Of a stretch of 64,000 bases of DNA, positions 1-8,844 are shown one piece after another. The notes beneath the pieces were generated by a model. The model was not told the origin of the DNA. It saw only the letters and a program-made list of their open reading frames with translations, and did not search any database. The stretch comes from Runella sp. MFBS21. Lineage in GTDB: Bacteria > Bacteroidota > Bacteroidia > Cytophagales > Spirosomataceae. The translations under genes were made by a program, and so were the position numbers. Position 1 is the stretch's first letter. Every line of letters starts with the position of its first letter. Location: positions 124,001-188,000 of the forward strand of contig NZ_JARNTW010000012.1 in NCBI RefSeq assembly GCF_029433105.1. Direction: 5' to 3'.

Positions 1-1397
1 CGTGCGTATCTGTAAAACTCAGCCATATAAAGCTTGCTTCTCGTACGTTTGAGCGGGTATTTTCGCTCTACTAGCAAGGATTCTCGCTTGGAAGCATCAA
101 ACCGAATAGCTATGGGGTTACCTTCTAACGGGAAAATAATGGGCGCACCTGCTGCCTCATATGATCCTTTTTTATAAAACATAGGCATGTATAAAATTCC
201 ACGACCCATATTTTTAAATAATGCCTTTTTATCTTTCACAAAGCCCCCTCCAATCGCCTGCCAATTATTCCTTTGAAAAATACATAAATAAACAGGGGTA
301 TCGTCGCTAACATCAAAATCCAGTTCAACATCACCAATAGGTGTGTATAAATGAGTCACATCCAATGCACGCGCATTCCTTAAATAAATGGGCAATTCGC
401 TTTCTTCAATCCCTAGTCTTTCAGCTTTGACGGCAAAGCTAGAGTCCACTTTGATGAGGTTTTTGCGATACACTTTGGCGGGCTTGGACTCTCCACGAGT
501 AAACAAATAATAGTCACCTGGACTATCTTCCGCTCCTAGAAAAGGTAAAAACTCATTTTGATTAATTATAAGTGCATTCCAAACATGCCCTGCTGTATGA
601 TTGGCCCATTGGGGAGTATAATCAATCGCAATTGGAATACCGTATGCACGTCCAATATAGGCAGCTAAATTGGCCATATCCGAACAGTTACCTCTTTTGC
701 CCCGCAACAAATTGTTGATATCGATACGACCTGGATAATCATCAAAATGAATTGAGTATTTAAACCAAGTGATGAGTTCTTCATTAAAACGACATGTTAG
801 TTCTTGCATGCCAGTATCATACTTAGATGCCATCAATGAATCATAACGAGCCCTGAGTTCTTTTCGCCAAAGAGTAGGAGGTTCTGAAAAATTTCGATAT
901 GGAAGGATATAATTACAAAAAGAGTCAAAACTCACAGACTTATACCATGGTGCGGATTGCCAAGCTGCAAATGCCAAATCAATATGTTCAATAAAAAACG
1001 TTGATTTTAAAGACTTTAAGTCACTTTCTGTGAAGAGATTTTTATCATTTTTTTCCACAATCTTCGAAATCAAGGAATCTTTCAATGTCTTGATTTTATA
1101 ATCTACTAATGGAGCCGTATTGGCAAAAATAGCATTGTATTGGGTTAACCAAGGTCCCTCGTAGTAAGTAGCTTTTTCAATATTGCTTAGGAGAATAATG
1201 GCCGCTTTGAGCTTAAGGCTATCGTTAGGGTTTTGACGATAATGTGTCAGTACCTTCTCAAGCTCAGGACGATTGTCTCCCGCCAGCTTTAGATTATGTT
1301 CTAAAGGATCAGCATTTTTGTTTTTACCACACCCCGCAAGCATGACGTAGCTAAAGGTAATCCAACTAAGATACAGGCAGATACGAAAGTTTGACAT
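1..1397 (-). CDS. Transglutaminase-like lipoprotein (3' end outside window)
   Basis: The frame is open from an ATG at 1397 leftward to the window edge, about 465 codons, with no stop seen. Residues 1-22 form a lipoprotein signal peptide ending in a lipobox (LAGC, Cys23), so the protein should be lipidated and exported. A papain-like transglutaminase core is suggested by GNCSDMANLA (Cys about 238) followed by TAGHVWNAL (His about 271), the usual Cys-His spacing of this fold. The N-terminal 200 residues are helical and unassigned; the part after residue 300 looks beta-rich. Substrate is unknown; transglutaminase-core lipoproteins of this kind may be proteases or inactive binding proteins. It is divergent from the polysaccharide ligase-like gene at 1584. 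The gene call is firm, the family call reasonable, the role unknown. Confidence 0.8.
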   Translation of the reverse strand, partial: MSNFRICLYLSWITFSYVMLAGCGKNKNADPLEHNLKLAGDNRPELEKVLTHYRQNPNDSLKLKAAIILLSNIEKATYYEGPWLTQYNAIFANTAPLVDYKIKTLKDSLISKIVEKNDKNLFTESDLKSLKSTFFIEHIDLAFAAWQSAPWYKSVSFDSFCNYILPYRNFSEPPTLWRKELRARYDSLMASKYDTGMQELTCRFNEELITWFKYSIHFDDYPGRIDINNLLRGKRGNCSDMANLAAYIGRAYGIPIAIDYTPQWANHTAGHVWNALIINQNEFLPFLGAEDSPGDYYLFTRGESKPAKVYRKNLIKVDSSFAVKAERLGIEESELPIYLRNARALDVTHLYTPIGDVELDFDVSDDTPVYLCIFQRNNWQAIGGGFVKDKKALFKNMGRGILYMPMFYKKGSYEAAGAPIIFPLEGNPIAIRFDASKRESLLVERKYPLKRTRSKLYMAEFYRYA

Positions 1398-1583
1398 AAA
1401 GGCGACGTTGAGAGAATATCAGAGATTTCTTAGAAAAGAGCATTTAGGGATATTTTTAACCCCTTTGTTGGGGGAAGTTTGGAAGAAATATCCTCGATTT
1501 TGTGAGTAAATATCACAAAAAACCTGCTATTTCCAATAAAATTTCCTCAACCTTTGCCTAAGCCTTAATTTCCTTCAGCGCGT

Positions 1584-4043
1584 ATGAAAATATCCTTCGA
1601 CTCCCAGTACCGGCGGCAAGATTTTTTATTGGTTTTACTTCTTCTCATTGTTATTTACATAGGTTTTTGGAATATTTCATTAGTTTTTCCTGTCCTACTC
1701 CTCGGTACTATCTTTATAATATTACGACTAGCCACTTCCAACCAAAATTTTATAGCTTTTACGTGGGTAGATGCGACATTTACTCTACTATTATTTTCCG
1801 AAATCCTCAATTATGGTTTTTCAATTTATCAGCCTAACAGTTTTTTATCATTTGAGAGAACCATCTACTTTTTTTTGATTTATACCACCGTAAGGATAAC
1901 TCTAAAGCATGTTCAGTCAACTCATACGCTCATTTTAGGGCTTTTTGGGTATTCTTTATTGTTGATACTGATTAGCTTTTCTATTTTTCTCTCTTTTCAA
2001 AGTCAACTTCAACTAGAAGGCTGGAGTGACATCTCACATTTCAAAAGCATGTTTGCCCCTTTCAAGCTTTTTACCAACGAATGGGCCAGTATTGCGGTTT
2101 GTTTTTTACCCTTACCACTTATAGCAGGTAGTTTATTTCGTCATTCAAAAACAGGAATAGTACTTACTTTATTCGCTTTCGCTCTTACTAATCTAAGCGT
2201 TTTTATGAGTTTTTCGCGAGGAGCTTATGTGTCTCTGATTGTATTTTGGGTTGTGCTGTGTCTGCTGCTATGGTACTTCCAAACTTTCCATTTTAAGACA
2301 TTCATTCGGCTTTTGCTCATCGGAGGTTTGTCAACTACTCTATTGGCAACTATTATCTCTCAGCCTATCTTAACTACACTTTCGCTCAACAAAACCGTGT
2401 CACAGCAGCGTAGTAATCAAGGTCGGCTTACTATCTTAAAAAATAGCCTTTGTCAATTAGAAAATTACTGGGCTTTGGGAGTAGGCAGTAACAACTACCC
2501 CATAGTTAGCGACTTATGTCAACCTGCTAATGAGGATCAAGGTTTTTCCCGATTTACAAACAACACTTATCTTCAAATTCTCATCGAAAAAGGTGTCTTA
2601 GGTTTACTAGTTTTTTCCTTATTTTTTTTGTTGGTATTGAGGTCATTATGGCAAAACATAAAGCAGGCACATTCATCCGACGGTGCCCTCATGGATATTA
2701 TTCTACTGGCGGCACTAATAAGTATTTTTGTACGTGAATTGTTTTTTTCAACTCTACTCTATAGTTCTGCAGTTTGGACCCTCACTAGTATTTATATTGG
2801 TATTGCCACTCGCCGTAGCTATTCAGTTTTTTTTAAAGTTCAAAAAACGTTGTGGCTTACTTTAGGAAGTCTTATTTTAGGCATAAGTCTGTGGAGTTAT
2901 TATCAACGATACCAGTATTATGAAGCGAACCGATACGCTTCCGAGGCCCAAAAACACTGGCACAATCATGCTTCAAAAGAGGCTTTAGAAAATGTACAAA
3001 AGGCGATTGACTTAGCACCTCAGGTCGCCCCTTATCATGAATTGGCCGCTTTAATCATTGGCTCATTCTCTATCGAAACTCAATCACCCTGTTCAGACAG
3101 TTTAAAACCTTCGCAACAAGCGTTGCCAAAAGCAATACAGTATATAGACCAAGCCCTACAAATCAATCCTCACGATGCAGGATTTCATTTTACAAAAGGA
3201 TGGCTGAGTTTTCTTTTGCAATACAATTCTGCCCAAACCTTAATGCACTTTAAACAAGCTGTAGCACTTGACCCCAACAATACCGAATTTTTGGTTGGGA
3301 ATGGTCTAGTATTTGAGTGCCAAGGTGATAGTATACAAGCATTTTCATATTACAAACAAGCCATCCGTCGAGATCCAGAAGCTATTGATTCTGATTTTTT
3401 CCAGGCATTTGAACTTCGCTATCCGGGCAAACTCGCCTCTTTGATAGCTCAATCTACCAACGATTTACAAAATAGCATTGCCCAAAACTATAGTACGATT
3501 TTGGCCGCAAAACTCGGAAAATTGTGGTTGAAACAAGGCAAGACCCAAGAAGCAAAAATTATACTACAAAAAGTAATTAAGGAACTACCATACCTAAGCC
3601 GCCCTTACTGCTATTTGGGAAATATTGCCACCATAGAAGGCGATACTTCACAGGCGCTTATCCTCTACCGTAAATCTTCATTTTTGAATGTGCTAGATTA
3701 TCTACCACTGCTAGAAATGGCAAATTTAAGATATGCCCAAATGCAGCAAGATGTAAAGCAAGCCCGCAGTGTAATAAATATTTATCGTATTGCGGCTGAT
3801 CATTATCTCAATATTCATCCTCTTTATGAGTCCAAAGCAGCTCTTAAATACGAGCACCGCACCGACAATGGTCTTGTGATACAAAATCTACCAGCTACCC
3901 TACGCCTCCAACCAGATTGGAATCGGGTTTTTAATCAAATAGCCCAAGCATACCACTTATTAAAGTCAGAAGAACTAGCTAAGCATTATAAAATGCTAGG
4001 GACCAAAAATTACAAATACATAGAGCGAAAGGAGCTTCGCTAA
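1584..4043 (+). CDS. O-antigen ligase-like (Wzy_C) membrane protein with C-terminal TPR domain
   Basis: An 819-residue protein. The first about 430 residues are strongly hydrophobic, with roughly ten to twelve membrane spans and a long periplasmic loop, the layout of the O-antigen ligase/polymerase (Wzy_C) family. The SFSRGAYVSL segment near residue 210 fits that family's conserved core. From about residue 445 the protein becomes soluble and carries several TPR-like 34-residue helical repeats (for example around ALENVQKAIDLAPQ and ALQINPHDAGFHFTKGWLSF). Ligase-TPR fusions are common in Bacteroidota and are thought to act at the last membrane step of surface glycan assembly or protein O-glycosylation. 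It stands alone here, about 50 kb from the polysaccharide cluster at 54-64 kb. The ATG at 1584 is followed directly by a basic, then hydrophobic, N-terminus. Confidence 0.8.
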   Translation: MKISFDSQYRRQDFLLVLLLLIVIYIGFWNISLVFPVLLLGTIFIILRLATSNQNFIAFTWVDATFTLLLFSEILNYGFSIYQPNSFLSFERTIYFFLIYTTVRITLKHVQSTHTLILGLFGYSLLLILISFSIFLSFQSQLQLEGWSDISHFKSMFAPFKLFTNEWASIAVCFLPLPLIAGSLFRHSKTGIVLTLFAFALTNLSVFMSFSRGAYVSLIVFWVVLCLLLWYFQTFHFKTFIRLLLIGGLSTTLLATIISQPILTTLSLNKTVSQQRSNQGRLTILKNSLCQLENYWALGVGSNNYPIVSDLCQPANEDQGFSRFTNNTYLQILIEKGVLGLLVFSLFFLLVLRSLWQNIKQAHSSDGALMDIILLAALISIFVRELFFSTLLYSSAVWTLTSIYIGIATRRSYSVFFKVQKTLWLTLGSLILGISLWSYYQRYQYYEANRYASEAQKHWHNHASKEALENVQKAIDLAPQVAPYHELAALIIGSFSIETQSPCSDSLKPSQQALPKAIQYIDQALQINPHDAGFHFTKGWLSFLLQYNSAQTLMHFKQAVALDPNNTEFLVGNGLVFECQGDSIQAFSYYKQAIRRDPEAIDSDFFQAFELRYPGKLASLIAQSTNDLQNSIAQNYSTILAAKLGKLWLKQGKTQEAKIILQKVIKELPYLSRPYCYLGNIATIEGDTSQALILYRKSSFLNVLDYLPLLEMANLRYAQMQQDVKQARSVINIYRIAADHYLNIHPLYESKAALKYEHRTDNGLVIQNLPATLRLQPDWNRVFNQIAQAYHLLKSEELAKHYKMLGTKNYKYIERKELR

Positions 4044-4147
4044 GTTTTTGGAAAGGTAATTGCCCTGAATGTATCTGCTATCTAAGGTTCATTCAGATAA
4101 ATTTAGAAGATTTGGGATGAATTGAAGACTTTCTTTGTTTCTTCAAA

Positions 4148-5290
4148 ATGTGTGATAAAAATCCCACTTACCACTACTTTATGTCTCGCAAACGCAAAAA
4201 CTTCATGATTACCCTAGTACTGATTTTAGTTACTATCCCATTGGGGGTTTATTTGTTTATGCAACAACCTCAATTTGGAAAAAATCCTTCTGGCTCTCAT
4301 CTCGACCGCATCAAGCAATCTCCTCATTACAAAAATGGTGCTTTCCAAAATCAACATTTGACGCCCGATTTAGCCGAAGGAATTTCTTATTTCGATATTT
4401 TGAAAGCCTACTTTTCTAAAGTATCCGAAAAAGAACCCTTAAAAGTGTTGCCTTCTATAAAAACTGACCTTAAAAACATTCAATCAGACCAGCCTGTAGT
4501 GGTGTGGTTTGGACATTCGTCTTATTTTTTACATATCAATGGGAAAAATATTTTAGTAGATCCCGTTTTTAGTGGACATGCCTCTCCGGTTTCTTTTTTT
4601 GGCGCCAATTATCAAGGCAGTAATGTCTACACACTAGACGATTTCCCACCTCTGGATTTGCTTATCATTACCCACGACCACTACGACCACCTCGACTATG
4701 AGACGGTCAAAAATCTGCAACCAAAAGTAAAGAAAGTAGTCACCTCCTTAGGAGTGAGCTCTCACTTGATACATTGGGGATACTCCTCTTCTCAAATCAC
4801 AGAGCTTGACTGGTGGGAAAGTACCGATATTGATAATACTCTTAAAATAACGTCAGCCCCTGCAAGACATTTTTCAGGAAGAGGATTTAAAAGAATGCAA
4901 ACACTCTGGTCGTCTTTTATTATCCAAACTCCGCAAAATAAAGTATATATAGGCGAGGATTCGGGCTATGATACTCATTTCAAGGAAATTGGCGAAAAAT
5001 TTGGCCCATTTGACCTTGCAATCCTAGAATGCGGTCAGTATCATCCTTATTGGAAATACATCCACATGATGCCCGAAGAAACTGTACAAGCTGCCGTTGA
5101 TTTGAAGGCGAAGGTTCTGTTACCTGTACATTGGAGTAAATTTACATTGGCGCTGCATCCATGGCACGAACCAATCAAGCGCCTTGTGGGAAAAGCCCAT
5201 GCGCTCAATCAAACTATTGTAACCCCGATGATTGGAGAAAAAGTAGAACTTGAAAAAAACTTACCACTCAAGGAGTGGTGGGTTTATTAA
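4148..5290 (+). CDS. Membrane-anchored metallo-beta-lactamase-fold hydrolase (NAPE-PLD/UlaG-like)
   Basis: A 380-residue protein with one hydrophobic segment at about residues 19-38, so it is anchored in or exported across the inner membrane. The MBL zinc motif is complete: THDHYDHLD gives His176, His178, Asp180 and His181, followed by His241 (ARHFSG), Asp271 (GEDSGYD) and His328 (PVHWS). The WFGHSSYFLHINGK segment before it is typical of the MBL branch that includes N-acyl-phosphatidylethanolamine phospholipase D and UlaG-like lactonases. Substrate cannot be read from sequence; a lipid phosphodiester or lactone is plausible. An alternative start is the ATG at 4181 (MSRKRKNF), which places basic residues directly before the membrane segment and may be the real one. 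The gene ends before a strong bidirectional terminator. Confidence 0.85.
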   Translation: MCDKNPTYHYFMSRKRKNFMITLVLILVTIPLGVYLFMQQPQFGKNPSGSHLDRIKQSPHYKNGAFQNQHLTPDLAEGISYFDILKAYFSKVSEKEPLKVLPSIKTDLKNIQSDQPVVVWFGHSSYFLHINGKNILVDPVFSGHASPVSFFGANYQGSNVYTLDDFPPLDLLIITHDHYDHLDYETVKNLQPKVKKVVTSLGVSSHLIHWGYSSSQITELDWWESTDIDNTLKITSAPARHFSGRGFKRMQTLWSSFIIQTPQNKVYIGEDSGYDTHFKEIGEKFGPFDLAILECGQYHPYWKYIHMMPEETVQAAVDLKAKVLLPVHWSKFTLALHPWHEPIKRLVGKAHALNQTIVTPMIGEKVELEKNLPLKEWWVY

Positions 5291-5316
5291 GCTTTTTAAA
5301 AAATAGAATTGATAGT

Positions 5317-5363
5317 AAAGTGTCATGAGAAAAAATGAGTGAGTTTTCTTCTCATGACACTTT
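5317..5363. terminator. Bidirectional terminator between MBL hydrolase and nfu
   Basis: A perfect 15-bp inverted repeat (arms 5317-5331 and 5349-5363, core GTGTCATGAG) with a 17-nt loop lies between two convergent genes. A-rich and T-rich flanks let it serve transcripts from both sides. The right arm ends one base from the nfu stop codon. Confidence 0.75.
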
Positions 5364-5364
5364 C

Positions 5365-5616
5365 TTAAAAAGCAGGAGTTAGATTAACCGCCTCTACTTT
5401 TTTGATTTCGGGAACTGACTTCAAAATTGCTTCTTCCAGCCCAGCCTTGAAGGTCATAGTAGACATAGGACAGGAGCTACAAGAACCCATCAGTTCGAGC
5501 CGAACGGTCATGTCGTCGGTTATCTCTTTGACAACTACGTTTCCGCCGTCAGCCTCCAAATACGGGCGAATATTATCAAGAGCCGTTTCGACGCGAGTTT
5601 TGAGTGTATTTTCCAT
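5365..5616 (-). CDS. NifU C-terminal-domain Fe-S scaffold protein (Nfu type)
   Basis: An 83-residue protein from the ATG at 5616. The frame is open to 5664, but the extra 16 residues do not belong to the family. It is essentially a stand-alone NifU C-terminal domain: LEADGGNVVVKEI near the start, then the cluster-binding GSCSSCPMS with Cys46 and Cys49 forming the CxxC. Nfu dimers hold a [4Fe-4S] cluster across the two CxxC pairs and pass it to apo-proteins. It lies just downstream of mrp on the same strand, so the two probably form an iron-sulfur assembly or trafficking unit. Length and motif match the family; high confidence. Confidence 0.92.
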   Translation of the reverse strand: MENTLKTRVETALDNIRPYLEADGGNVVVKEITDDMTVRLELMGSCSSCPMSTMTFKAGLEEAILKSVPEIKKVEAVNLTPAF

Positions 5617-5721
5617 GTTTATAATATAATTCGCTAAAATGCTAATTTTTGCAGCGTAAGTCAATATGCTTCCAAAATACTTTCTACTATTTCCGTCAAA
5701 ATCAACTTACGCGCTTCGTTG

Positions 5722-6828
5722 TCAAACTCTAATTTCTACTTGCTTAGTCTTAGCCAGCGTAGCGTTCCGTATCGCCACTTGCTGCGCCAAGTTTTCCGCC
5801 GCTTCTTGAAAAGCTTCTTTGGTGATAGGGTCTCCATTCAAAAAAGCAGGACGGCCTTCATCTCCTCCTTCTCTAATACCTTGTACCAAAGGAATCTGTC
5901 CTATTACAGATACATCAAACTTGTCGGCGAGCTGCTGCCCACCTTCTTTTCCAAATAAATAATACTTATTGTCTGGCAATTCCGCTGGTGTAAAATAGGC
6001 CATATTTTCGACGATTCCTAACACCGGCACATTGATTTGGGGTTGACGAAACATCGCTAATCCTTTAATGGCATCTGCCAAAGCAACTTTTTGTGGCGTA
6101 GTCACAATTACAGCACCCGTCACTGGCAACGCTTGTACCAATGTAAGATGAATATCACTCGTACCTGGCGGCAAATCTATCAGCAAATAGTCTAGCTCAC
6201 CCCATTCTACATCCCCAATCAACTGTCGAAGTGCCGTACTAGCCATAGGCCCACGCCATACGGTGGCACTTTCTGCCGGTACCAAAAAGCCCATAGAAAT
6301 CAGCTTGATACCCCATTGCTGTACTGGAACCATCAAATTACGACCTTCACGCTGCACAATACGAGGTTGCATTTCTTCTGCACCAAACATCACAGGCATC
6401 GAAGGGCCATAAATATCGGCATCTAAAATACCGACCTTAGCCCCAGACCGATATAATGCCATCGCTAAATTGGCCGTGACAGTCGATTTACCTACTCCTC
6501 CTTTACCAGACGCAATAGCGATGATGTTTTTGACTTGAGGCACCACAGGCCCTCCGTTGCGAGTAGTAGTGACATCAGCCGTTAGATTGACAGTAACTTG
6601 GATATGCTCTCCAAAAAACTTATGAATAGCATCTGTACAGTCTTTTCGAATCAACTCTTTGAGAGGACAAGCAGGAGTAGTAAGAACTACCGTAAAGCTT
6701 ACCGAATCAATCCCCGTCTCAATATCTTTCACCATTCCTAAGGTGACGAGGTCTTTTTTTAAGTCTGGTTCTTGAACCGTACTAAGTGCTTGTAAAATCT
6801 TTTCTTTATTTATGGTTAAGTCTCCCAT
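5722..6828 (-). CDS. mrp: Mrp/NBP35-family P-loop ATPase, iron-sulfur carrier
   Basis: About 368 residues from the ATG at 6828 (MGDLTINKEKI), the family's normal start; the frame extends to a TTG at 6873. Residues 5-85 are a MIP18/DUF59 domain and about 100-350 a deviant-Walker ParA/MinD-type ATPase, with P-loop GKGGVGKST at about residues 108-116 and DADIYGPSMP as switch region. Mrp/ApbC proteins bind and deliver Fe-S clusters in the cytosol. The C-terminal CxxC that carries the cluster in E. coli Mrp is absent: the equivalent stretch reads ENMAYFTPAELPDNKYY. The adjacent Nfu protein has a CxxC and may supply this function (inference). The two are separated by about 100 bases and probably co-transcribed. 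Confidence 0.9.
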   Translation of the reverse strand: MGDLTINKEKILQALSTVQEPDLKKDLVTLGMVKDIETGIDSVSFTVVLTTPACPLKELIRKDCTDAIHKFFGEHIQVTVNLTADVTTTRNGGPVVPQVKNIIAIASGKGGVGKSTVTANLAMALYRSGAKVGILDADIYGPSMPVMFGAEEMQPRIVQREGRNLMVPVQQWGIKLISMGFLVPAESATVWRGPMASTALRQLIGDVEWGELDYLLIDLPPGTSDIHLTLVQALPVTGAVIVTTPQKVALADAIKGLAMFRQPQINVPVLGIVENMAYFTPAELPDNKYYLFGKEGGQQLADKFDVSVIGQIPLVQGIREGGDEGRPAFLNGDPITKEAFQEAAENLAQQVAIRNATLAKTKQVEIRV

Positions 6829-6909
6829 GGGTTTTACATGCATTCGTTGGGAAAAAATCACTCCTACTCCCAAGAATATACTGATTGATTATGATTTAAG
6901 AAAGAACCC

Positions 6910-6917
6910 CAAAATTA
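6910..6917 (-). promoter_or_regulatory. mrp: Candidate -7 promoter element for mrp
   Basis: On the minus strand this reads TAATTTTG, matching the Bacteroidota sigma-ABfr -7 consensus TAnnTTTG, about 80 bases before the mrp start. A TTG lies upstream, but the spacer is only about 14 nt, shorter than usual. Confidence 0.35.
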
Positions 6918-6969
6918 AAAGGAAAGTTTGCCAAAATCCTATTTCTGACCTTAAAAGGCTCTTTTGTTG

Positions 6970-7004
6970 CAAAAAAACAAAAAGCCGACCTTCAAATCGA
7001 CTTT
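6970..7004 (-). terminator. Rho-independent terminator of the MFS transporter gene
   Basis: On the minus strand, arms 7004-6997 (AAAGTCGA) and 6988-6981 (TCGGCTTT) pair fully with one G-U wobble and are followed by a T-rich run. It lies about 40 bases past the stop of the 7041-8366 gene. On the plus strand the pairing is worse, which supports the minus orientation. Confidence 0.65.
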
Positions 7005-7040
7005 CTGTTAAGCTCACTAGCTAGTGCAAGTTATTTTTAA

Positions 7041-8366
7041 TCAAGAAGTTTGTTTTGCATTGTCTATGCTTCTTACAAAGGGTTTCAATCCTTTAAACAA
7101 CAACATACACGACAATGAACAACCGATAAGCACCGATATAGCCCATGATAAATGTACTTGTTGGGTATCTCCAAAAATTTTGTCATTAATAAAACCAACA
7201 GCCAAAGGCCCACCTCCCAATCCTACTATATTAACAACAAATAAAAAGAAAGCTGAAAAAGTAGCTCTCATTGGGGCTGGTACCATTTCTTGAAGCGCGG
7301 CCGTAGCAGCACCATAAGGGAGCGAAGTAAAAAAACAAATCATTGCCAATAAACCTACCAAAAGTATAAGGGGAATTAACTTAAAAATCATCATCACTAG
7401 CACTACACCTGCCAAGGCTGTTCCAATGAGCATTCCCTGAAAACCAACTCTCATCTTGGCATCTGCTACGCCATCTTTGGTAAGTTTGTCAGCATAACGC
7501 CCTCCTGTATACACTCCTAAAGTAGAAAAAACGGTAATAATCACCCCTAACAACAAACCTGCTTGCGACTCTGTAAAAGCATATTTCCTTACTAAGAGTG
7601 TAGGAATCCAAGCAGTGGTAGCATAAGACGCAAAGGCCATAAAAGCAATTCCAAAAAACAAACACAATAATGAAGCTTGGTTGCTTCGAAAATATTTAGT
7701 CACTTCCAAAAAAGCTACGGCTTCTTTTCTTGACTGTTGACGAGCAGGCTCTTTGATTGTAAATCCAATCAAGAGCACAATCAATAAGCCTGGCAACCCT
7801 ACCATGAAAAATACACTTTGCCAAGGATATACTTCTCCAAAAAATGGTACATGCCACATCCCTTCCACATTGATAAGTTTTAAAATTAGCGCTACCAACA
7901 ATATAGACAACCCTGAGCCTACGTATACACCTAAATTATAGACACCCATAGCAGTCCCGAGTTTTTGACGTGGAAATAAATCACTAATCATAGAATAAGC
8001 CGCAGGTGACAAAGCTGCCTCTCCAATACCTACTCCTACTCTCGCCCAGAACAGCTCTCCGTAAGTATCTGTGACCCCACAAAGAACTGTCATAAAACTC
8101 CAGATGGTGATTCCCCACAAAATGATGCTTTTGCGACTTTTGCGGTCAGCCAATCTTCCAATAGGAATACCCAAGAGCGTATAAAAAATAGCAAAACTGA
8201 AGCCTATCAATAATCCCACTTGGGTATCTGTAATGCCAAAGTCACGCTTAAGAGGCTTTACTAACAATGTAAGTACTTGACGATCAATAAAAGAAGAGAT
8301 ATAAGCAAGCATCAATACGCCTACAACGTACCACGCATATCGTAAAGAAGAAGAAGAATTATTCAT
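7041..8366 (-). CDS. MFS transporter (spinster-like)
   Basis: A 441-residue polytopic protein with about twelve hydrophobic spans in two halves. SSFIDRQVLTLLVKPLKRDF at residues 24-43 and GRLADRKSRKSI, the signature loop between helices 2 and 3, place it in the major facilitator superfamily; the overall pattern resembles the Spns/phthalate-type permeases. A central loop at about residue 210 (TIKEPARQQSRKEA) separates the two six-helix halves. The substrate cannot be inferred and no catabolic genes adjoin it. It has its own terminator and a candidate promoter, so it is probably monocistronic. Confidence 0.87.
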   Translation of the reverse strand: MNNSSSSLRYAWYVVGVLMLAYISSFIDRQVLTLLVKPLKRDFGITDTQVGLLIGFSFAIFYTLLGIPIGRLADRKSRKSIILWGITIWSFMTVLCGVTDTYGELFWARVGVGIGEAALSPAAYSMISDLFPRQKLGTAMGVYNLGVYVGSGLSILLVALILKLINVEGMWHVPFFGEVYPWQSVFFMVGLPGLLIVLLIGFTIKEPARQQSRKEAVAFLEVTKYFRSNQASLLCLFFGIAFMAFASYATTAWIPTLLVRKYAFTESQAGLLLGVIITVFSTLGVYTGGRYADKLTKDGVADAKMRVGFQGMLIGTALAGVVLVMMIFKLIPLILLVGLLAMICFFTSLPYGAATAALQEMVPAPMRATFSAFFLFVVNIVGLGGGPLAVGFINDKIFGDTQQVHLSWAISVLIGCSLSCMLLFKGLKPFVRSIDNAKQTS

Positions 8367-8393
8367 AGAAGTAAGATTTTAAGAATATAGTCC

Positions 8394-8401
8394 CAAACCT
8401 A
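8394..8401 (-). promoter_or_regulatory. Candidate -7 promoter element for the MFS gene
   Basis: TAGGTTTG on the minus strand matches TAnnTTTG and lies 28 bases upstream of the start codon, giving a predicted leader of about 20 nt. No TTG at ideal spacing was found. Confidence 0.4.
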
Positions 8402-8767
8402 ACATAAGTACTATTGGATATTTCATTTATTTTCTTAAAATTTTACCATTATAGTACTATTAGCAAATTGCTATCATACTCTTCATTCGGTTTGGTATAT
8501 TTTTTCTTGACTTCAACACATTAAATTAAAAATTCCACCCATTCCCTAGTTATACTACTTTATATACTTATTCAATATTTTAATAACAATAATTTCTCAT
8601 AGTCCAATCACAAGGTTCTATCATATGCCTGAAAATCATATACTTAAACGATTGTTTACTTATTGATTAGAGGGAGTCTATTTTAAATTTCAATAATATT
8701 ATTATTCAAAGAAAGGGTTCGTTATAACAGCATGTTGAGTATTAAAAAAAAATTGATTATCAAGCAT
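8402..8767. other. AT-rich intergenic stretch, no gene seen
   Basis: This stretch separates two divergent genes (MFS leftward, NTF2-like protein rightward). It is very AT-rich with stop codons in all frames. No hairpin, repeat, RNA gene or small ORF stands out. The divergent promoters lie at its two ends. Confidence 0.6.
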
Positions 8768-8798
8768 TTGCCTATGACTAAATCCTTCTTTATTTTTG
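8768..8798 (+). promoter_or_regulatory. Sigma-ABfr-type promoter for the NTF2-like gene
   Basis: TTG at 8768-8770, a 20-nt spacer, then TATTTTTG at 8791-8798: both halves of the Bacteroidota consensus at correct spacing. The predicted start is near 8804, leaving a leader of about 40 nt before the ATG at 8845. It is the only promoter in this window where both elements match. Confidence 0.55.
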
Positions 8799-8844
8799 TA
8801 TCTTTAAAATACTATACATTTACCCCTATCTGTTTAAAACGTTT

